From contig CAMBSS010000159.1 of the NCBI GenBank assembly GCA_945870465.1, forward strand, positions 1 through 9,100: a stretch of DNA of 9,100 nt, written 5' to 3'. The notes under the pieces were generated by a model. That model did no database searches. It saw nothing but the letters and a program-made list of their open reading frames with translations, and was not told where the DNA came from. This DNA comes from Bordetella parapertussis (GTDB lineage Bacteria; Pseudomonadota; Gammaproteobacteria; Burkholderiales; SG8-41). The translations under genes and the position numbers were made by a program. Shown here in pieces: positions 5,450 to 9,100 of this stretch; position 1 is the stretch's first letter; each line of letters opens with the position of its first letter.

Positions 5450-5704
5450 GGCAATAGCGTCGCGGACAGTGAAAAGAGCTATTTAAATTTCCTATTCGCG
5501 CCGGCAGGAACGCCACAATCCGTGCTTGAAACCCTAAACCGTGAGGTGGGCTTGATCACGTCTGACATTCAGTTCAGGGATACGATGCGGCAGCGTACCT
5601 TCGCGCTGCGGACCTACTCACTGCAGGTAATGCATGACGTTACCGTGAAGCAAAGATTGATGAACGAATCCTTGATCAAGAAAGCAAGAATAAAGTTGGA
5701 ATGA
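5450..5704 (+). pseudogene. Bug/TctC-family protein, C-terminal fragment
   Basis: The last 84 codons of the frame that starts in the transposase remnant encode a Bug-family C-terminus: NFLFAPAGTPQSVLETLNRE, then degenerate sequence, then the typical ending LIKKARIKLE before TGA 5702-5704. The signal peptide, first lobe and ligand loops are missing, so it cannot work as a receptor. It is visibly AT-richer than its surroundings: by hand count, bases 5461-5700 contain 118 G or C out of 240, about half. It is not a recent copy of the three other Bug genes in the window, because the sequence between the two motifs is very different. With the transposase part it makes a chimeric open frame of 127 codons, 5324-5704; whether that is translated is unknown, and no good ribosome binding site precedes 5324. 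Confidence 0.68.
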
Positions 5705-5855
5705 GTCGCCGCGGCAATAGTACCCGAATATCCAGTTGCCTGGTCGATGCAACCCGTGGTTGCGGATTTCTTGCAGAGCACAGTAGTGTAATCCGCTCTA
5801 TTCGGTCCGCTGGTACACGCCGTGCTGCCGACTCCCTATTGAGCTTCTTGTCGAC

Positions 5856-7814
5856 CTACACCGCGGTAAAAACTGCACTCGCCTCGTCCCACGATGAGCC
5901 CGCCGCCGCAATCAGGCGCTTCGCATCTTCGGCCAGAAAATAGCGCCTCGCCACCAGGCTATGCGCCGCATTCTCGAGTTGCTTAACCCACTCCGCATGG
6001 CTGCCGTAACGCTCTTCAAGCGACTGCCTGGAATCGCTCGGATCACGCGACCGCGCATCGCGGGCGAAGGCGATCATGGAGCCGATGACGCTGAACAGCT
6101 CGCCCTCAGCGTGCCCGCGTGCGCGCAAGTTCCACCCAGTGTGCGTCGCCAGCGCTGCGCTCAGCAAAGGATGGCGTATCCCATCCAGCGAGTTGCCATC
6201 TAATCCGGACTTCACGACGTAAACCGGATACGCTGCACCTTCGCGCGGAGGCTGGTACGCGTAGTCCATGAGCCGCAATTCGTTTTTCAGGCCGGTGTAG
6301 GGCACACCTGGAATCGAAGGAAAACCACTGCTGGCTCGATCGGAATTCACAAATGTGCCCGCGGCCCGCGAAGGAAAGCAGCTGGGCGGAGGTTCGATAC
6401 CGCCATCCACCCATTCCAGCATCGCGGTTAGAAGCGCGCGCAGGATACTGCCATAACTGATCGGGTTTTCTCTAAACTGCGAGGTGCCGGGAGCCGGCGG
6501 TTCCGACCAGCCGTGCTGCAAGCCAGAGGCCAGATACAACCGGACCTCCTGCGGCATCGCTATATCGTTCCCGCTTGTGTCTGTAGCGACCAGGGAAGCG
6601 CGTGCCGACCAGATCTCCGAATCGGTATCGAGATGCATCAGCTTCGGACAGGTATTCGTGTGCATACACCGCTGCAGGATGCCATCGGTACGGCCGCTGA
6701 TAGGGTCGCTCAGTATCGGGTAAGTAAACGGAAACTGATCGTCGGGATAAGCGTGATCTTCGTGCTGGCGCGAATAACGGCCTGGCTGAGCAAACGGAAA
6801 ATTGATGAAACTGCGGCGTGAACCGGCGATGACCGGCACGGCGGCATCGAACACCTTTCCGCCGCGCGAATCTTCGTTGAAGCCAAGGTGGAGGAAATCA
6901 CGCAGCGTACGCCCTGATTGGGAGAGTCCGAATCCCAGCGCCCGTCGCACATGCGGCCGGTCTCCTACCAGCAGCGGATTAGGATTGCCCTCCGCGTCGT
7001 GGGTATCGTGTCGCAGGAATGAAATAAAGTCGCGCATAGACGCATATGCGATGCCAGCGACGACCGGCTCCGAGCCGGTGTAGATGAACTCGTAGATTGC
7101 ACCGCCGTCGAAGCCGACGCCAGCCGGCCTTACGATTTCGATGCGATTGCGATCGATGTATTCCCAGCGCAGGTCGTCCGGTGTTTGCCTCGCATCGCGT
7201 TCGCGCTGACGCACCGTCAGGGTAGCGCGGCCAGGGTCCAGGTCGATTGCCGGGAAGCTGAGATTTGCAGCGAATGTCGCGCCGCCTGATTCGTTGATGA
7301 ACTCTTCGCGACATAGGGCGGTGATCACGCGATCGCCATCGCGGGCAATGGGCAGGTATGCACGCATTCGTCCATTTCCGGCGCTGATGTCCGCTTGCCA
7401 CCCGCCCCATACGATGCTGAAGCCCTGGCGCATCAGAAATCCGTTACCGGCATCGGTCGCGGTCTGCGGAAGATTTGTATTGGGTGCATGGTTGATGCGC
7501 GCGAGGGAACGCTTGCTACCGCGATTGAGGATCTCGTAGAAGAGCCAGCCATTGCCCCGCGTGACATCTAGCGGCTTCAAAATGCAAAAGTCAAAACTGT
7601 AATCCACGCCGCCCTGCGCATTCCGTGGCGCGAGTTTCAGATTCACGATGCCGGCGTTAAGGCGGTGCTCCGGGTCAACGCTGCAAAACACCACTCCGCG
7701 CAGCCGTTCGTATGGTCCGATGTTTGCAAATTCCGCTCCATTGAAACAGGGCGACAGCCGTTCATGCAGTTCCATGCGGCGTACCACGCCGGCAAACCCG
7801 TCGCTCAATGTCAT
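5856..7814 (-). CDS. Alpha/beta-hydrolase-domain protein (PF20091-type), 652 residues
   Basis: A complete 652-residue protein of the large alpha/beta-hydrolase-domain group in proteobacteria. I chose ATG 7814-7812 because TTCTCC (7820-7825, GGAGAA on the coding strand) lies 5 bases upstream and the product starts MTLSDGFAGVVRRMELHERL; an open extension to 7973 has no family-like sequence. The core motif RALGFGLSQSGRTLRDFLHL (291-310) is the nucleophile elbow of this family, with S298 the probable nucleophile. SEIW (399-402) probably supplies the acid (E400), and the GLQHG segment (431-435) the catalytic His, H434. NRGSKR (97-102) and FSIVWGGWQ (132-140) are other conserved-looking blocks. No signal peptide is evident, so it is probably cytoplasmic. 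It likely hydrolyses an ester or lactone; the substrate is unknown. It is divergent from the Bug gene at 8121 across a shared 306-base control region, which suggests a functional link. Confidence 0.88.
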   Translation of the reverse strand: MTLSDGFAGVVRRMELHERLSPCFNGAEFANIGPYERLRGVVFCSVDPEHRLNAGIVNLKLAPRNAQGGVDYSFDFCILKPLDVTRGNGWLFYEILNRGSKRSLARINHAPNTNLPQTATDAGNGFLMRQGFSIVWGGWQADISAGNGRMRAYLPIARDGDRVITALCREEFINESGGATFAANLSFPAIDLDPGRATLTVRQRERDARQTPDDLRWEYIDRNRIEIVRPAGVGFDGGAIYEFIYTGSEPVVAGIAYASMRDFISFLRHDTHDAEGNPNPLLVGDRPHVRRALGFGLSQSGRTLRDFLHLGFNEDSRGGKVFDAAVPVIAGSRRSFINFPFAQPGRYSRQHEDHAYPDDQFPFTYPILSDPISGRTDGILQRCMHTNTCPKLMHLDTDSEIWSARASLVATDTSGNDIAMPQEVRLYLASGLQHGWSEPPAPGTSQFRENPISYGSILRALLTAMLEWVDGGIEPPPSCFPSRAAGTFVNSDRASSGFPSIPGVPYTGLKNELRLMDYAYQPPREGAAYPVYVVKSGLDGNSLDGIRHPLLSAALATHTGWNLRARGHAEGELFSVIGSMIAFARDARSRDPSDSRQSLEERYGSHAEWVKQLENAAHSLVARRYFLAEDAKRLIAAAGSSWDEASAVFTAV

Positions 7815-7891
7815 GCGTGTTCTCCGATGACTGGTGCAATTGTGCGGGCTGTGCCGCGCGGCATTGCCATGTGAAAATTGACGTCGCCCGG

Positions 7892-7927
7892 GACCATCGG
7901 TCAATACCCCATGCGCGAACATCGGTC
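7892..7927. promoter_or_regulatory. Paired operator-like direct repeat in the divergent control region
   Basis: CATCGGTC occurs at 7895-7902 and again at 7920-7927, starts 25 bases apart. The first copy is embedded in GACC-ATC-GGTC (7892-7902), a small perfect inverted repeat. It lies between the divergent hydrolase and Bug genes, 78 to 113 bases upstream of the hydrolase start. Such a paired arrangement is typical of a transcription-factor site, but no regulator gene is visible in the window and the factor is unknown. Confidence 0.3.
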
Positions 7928-7955
7928 GCTGGCGAAACTTATGTGGCATGGGAAT

Positions 7956-7973
7956 ATGCGCGAGAAAGCGCAT
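7956..7973. repeat. Inverted repeat ATGCGC-N6-GCGCAT
   Basis: Perfect 6-bp arms (7956-7961 and 7968-7973) surround a GAGAAA loop, just left of the promoter candidate at 7982-8011. It could be an operator or a small hairpin. The arms are short, so chance cannot be excluded. Confidence 0.3.
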
Positions 7974-7981
7974 GGCGCTGC

Positions 7982-8011
7982 TTGTGCAACATTGCTCGAT
8001 GCTATTATAGT
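7982..8011 (+). promoter_or_regulatory. Candidate sigma70 promoter for Bug copy 3
   Basis: TTGTGC (7982-7987) and TATAGT (8006-8011) are 18 bases apart; a variant reading uses TATTAT at 8003-8008 with a 15-base gap. The leader to the Bug gene would be about 100 bases. The same A/T block read on the minus strand contains a perfect TATAAT (8009-8004) with a poor -35, so it may also serve the hydrolase gene. Prediction by eye. Confidence 0.3.
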
Positions 8012-8120
8012 CGTCAATACAATTCCCGGCAGCCGTTCGCCTGATTGCTCTCGTTACTCGTCTGGAGTGGGTTCGGCGACTACGCTGGTTCGTGTGCTGG
8101 GAACAGTCTGAGGAATAATG

Positions 8121-9100
8121 ATGAGAGCTGCTTCGCCGCCGAGAGTAGTACGGTTCTGGTCTCGCCTGTTAGGCGTTATATTGCTTTGCGGCGTCAGCAC
8201 GGAGCCGGCCCGCGCGGCCGATAACTATCCGAGCCGGCCGATAAGGATCATCGTGGGATTCGCGCCGGGCGGTAATACGGATGTTTATGCGCGCCTGCTG
8301 TCAGCGCACTTGCAAAAAGTGCTGGGGCAACCGGTCGTCGTCGAGAACAAGTCCGGAGCAGCGAGTATTCTCGGGATACAGCACGTGGCGACCTCCAAAC
8401 CGGACGGCTATACGCTGTGTTTCTGCGTAAGCAATGTGGCCACTAATCGCTTCACCTACCGCAATCTCCCGTACAAGCCTGACGACCTTACCGCAGTCGG
8501 GCTGGTGTTTAATTCGTCCACGGCGCTGATCGTCCCGGCGCGTTCGGAATTCGACAGCGTCGGGAAGATGATGGCCTATGCGCAGACCAATCCCGGCAAG
8601 CTAAGTTATTCGACTACCGGGGCGGGCGGGGCGACGCATCTCATCACAGAGTTGTTCCGCGCTGAGACCGGGGTCAGCGCCGTAGCGGTTCATTACAAGG
8701 GTGCCGCACCGGCAACTCTTGCAGCGCTCAGCGGTGAAGTCGATTTTGCCATGAGCGCGACTGCAACGGCGCTGCCGCACTTGCGCACGCAGAAGATTCG
8801 CGCGCTTTCAGTGAACACACCAGAACGCCTGTCGGCCCTGCCTGACGTGCCGACCATTGGCGAAAGCGGCTACCCCGGCGTCGCCAGCAGCACATGGTAT
8901 GGAGTGCTGGCACCCGCCGGCACGCCGCGGGAAATCATCGTGCTGCTCAATAAGGAGATTAACGTGTTCTCGCGCACGAAGACGATCGTCGATAAGATAG
9001 TCAGTGACGGCGACCGGCCGCGCGGGGATCTGAGTCCGCAGGCGTTCGCGAAGTACATTATCGACGATGCAGAGGTGATGAGAAGGGCAATTGAACCGCT
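8121..9100 (+). CDS. Bug/TctC-family periplasmic substrate-binding protein, copy 3, 3' end cut by window
   Basis: An open frame of 326 codons runs off the right edge; family length and the final RRAIEPL suggest only a few codons are missing. GAGGAA at 8110-8115 sits 5 bases before ATG 8121; an adjacent in-frame ATG at 8118 is possible but too close to the ribosome binding site. A Sec signal peptide spans about residues 1-32 (cleavage after ARA, before ADNYPSRPIRI). Residues 45-54 read VGFAPGGNTD, the standard first ligand loop with its Asp. Other landmarks are QPVVVENKSGAAS, STTGAGGATHLITELF, HYKGAAPATLAAL, VPTIGESGYPG and YGVLAPAGTP. Two cysteines in a CFC cluster near residue 98 are unusual for this family and could form or disturb a disulfide. 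There is no permease gene beside it. Divergence from the alpha/beta-hydrolase gene suggests shared control and perhaps a shared substrate pathway. Confidence 0.92.
   Translation, partial: MRAASPPRVVRFWSRLLGVILLCGVSTEPARAADNYPSRPIRIIVGFAPGGNTDVYARLLSAHLQKVLGQPVVVENKSGAASILGIQHVATSKPDGYTLCFCVSNVATNRFTYRNLPYKPDDLTAVGLVFNSSTALIVPARSEFDSVGKMMAYAQTNPGKLSYSTTGAGGATHLITELFRAETGVSAVAVHYKGAAPATLAALSGEVDFAMSATATALPHLRTQKIRALSVNTPERLSALPDVPTIGESGYPGVASSTWYGVLAPAGTPREIIVLLNKEINVFSRTKTIVDKIVSDGDRPRGDLSPQAFAKYIIDDAEVMRRAIEP

Noticed and set aside
5701..5943. 80-codon plus-strand frame after the Bug fragment
   Set aside because: It shares an ATGA with the previous stop but runs into the antisense of the hydrolase gene, and I recognise no family.
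7815..7973. 53-residue N-terminal extension of the hydrolase
   Set aside because: It is His/Arg-rich with no family-like sequence and covers the divergent promoter region; the start at 7814 has a clear ribosome binding site.
1..9100. tRNA, rRNA, CRISPR array, riboswitch, toxin-antitoxin or phage-defence genes
   Set aside because: I saw no such structure or coding motif on either strand; the window is explained by catabolic genes, gene remnants and IS debris.

Overview
The window looks like accessory catabolic DNA from a high-GC betaproteobacterium, most likely of the order Burkholderiales (Bordetella, Achromobacter, Cupriavidus or Paraburkholderia type). The basis is three separate periplasmic binding proteins of the Bug/TctC family, greatly expanded in that group, next to MmgE/PrpD-family proteins. 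I see no rRNA, tRNA, CRISPR array or housekeeping gene. The taxonomic call is inference, not a search result.

Layout, left to right. (1) 1-1965: a MmgE/PrpD gene cut by the window edge, followed 16 bases later by a Bug gene. (2) 1966-2400: a gene-poor scar. It holds a perfect 16-bp palindrome, inverted copies of a TTGACCA-type repeat that resemble an IS21-family end, an outward-facing promoter candidate, and the last ~30 codons of what looks like an enolase-superfamily (mandelate racemase-like) gene. (3) 2401-4859: a second Bug gene and a second, complete MmgE/PrpD gene, in the reverse order to the first pair. (4) 4903-5704: a mosaic of broken genes: the first 43 codons of a TauD/TfdA-type dioxygenase, an antisense agmatinase-like fragment, several hairpins, the C-terminal end of an IS91-type transposase, and the C-terminal third of another Bug protein fused in frame to it. 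(5) 5705-5855: 151 bases in which I recognise nothing. (6) 5856-7814, minus strand: a complete alpha/beta-hydrolase-domain protein. (7) 7815-8120: a divergent control region with direct and inverted repeats. (8) 8121-9100: a third Bug gene that lacks only its last few codons.

Functionally, the intact genes suggest uptake and breakdown of small organic acids. Bug proteins capture carboxylates in the periplasm, MmgE/PrpD proteins are dehydratase- or isomerase-like enzymes, and the hydrolase probably cleaves an ester or lactone. No TctA/TctB membrane partner is present, so all three Bug proteins are orphans here. The actual substrates cannot be read from the sequence.

I did not find a convincing new molecular system. 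The most notable content is the scar between 4903 and 5704, where four unrelated gene fragments meet within 800 bases and two of them form one open chimeric frame, together with the IS-like end that may have brought a promoter to the second Bug-MmgE/PrpD operon.
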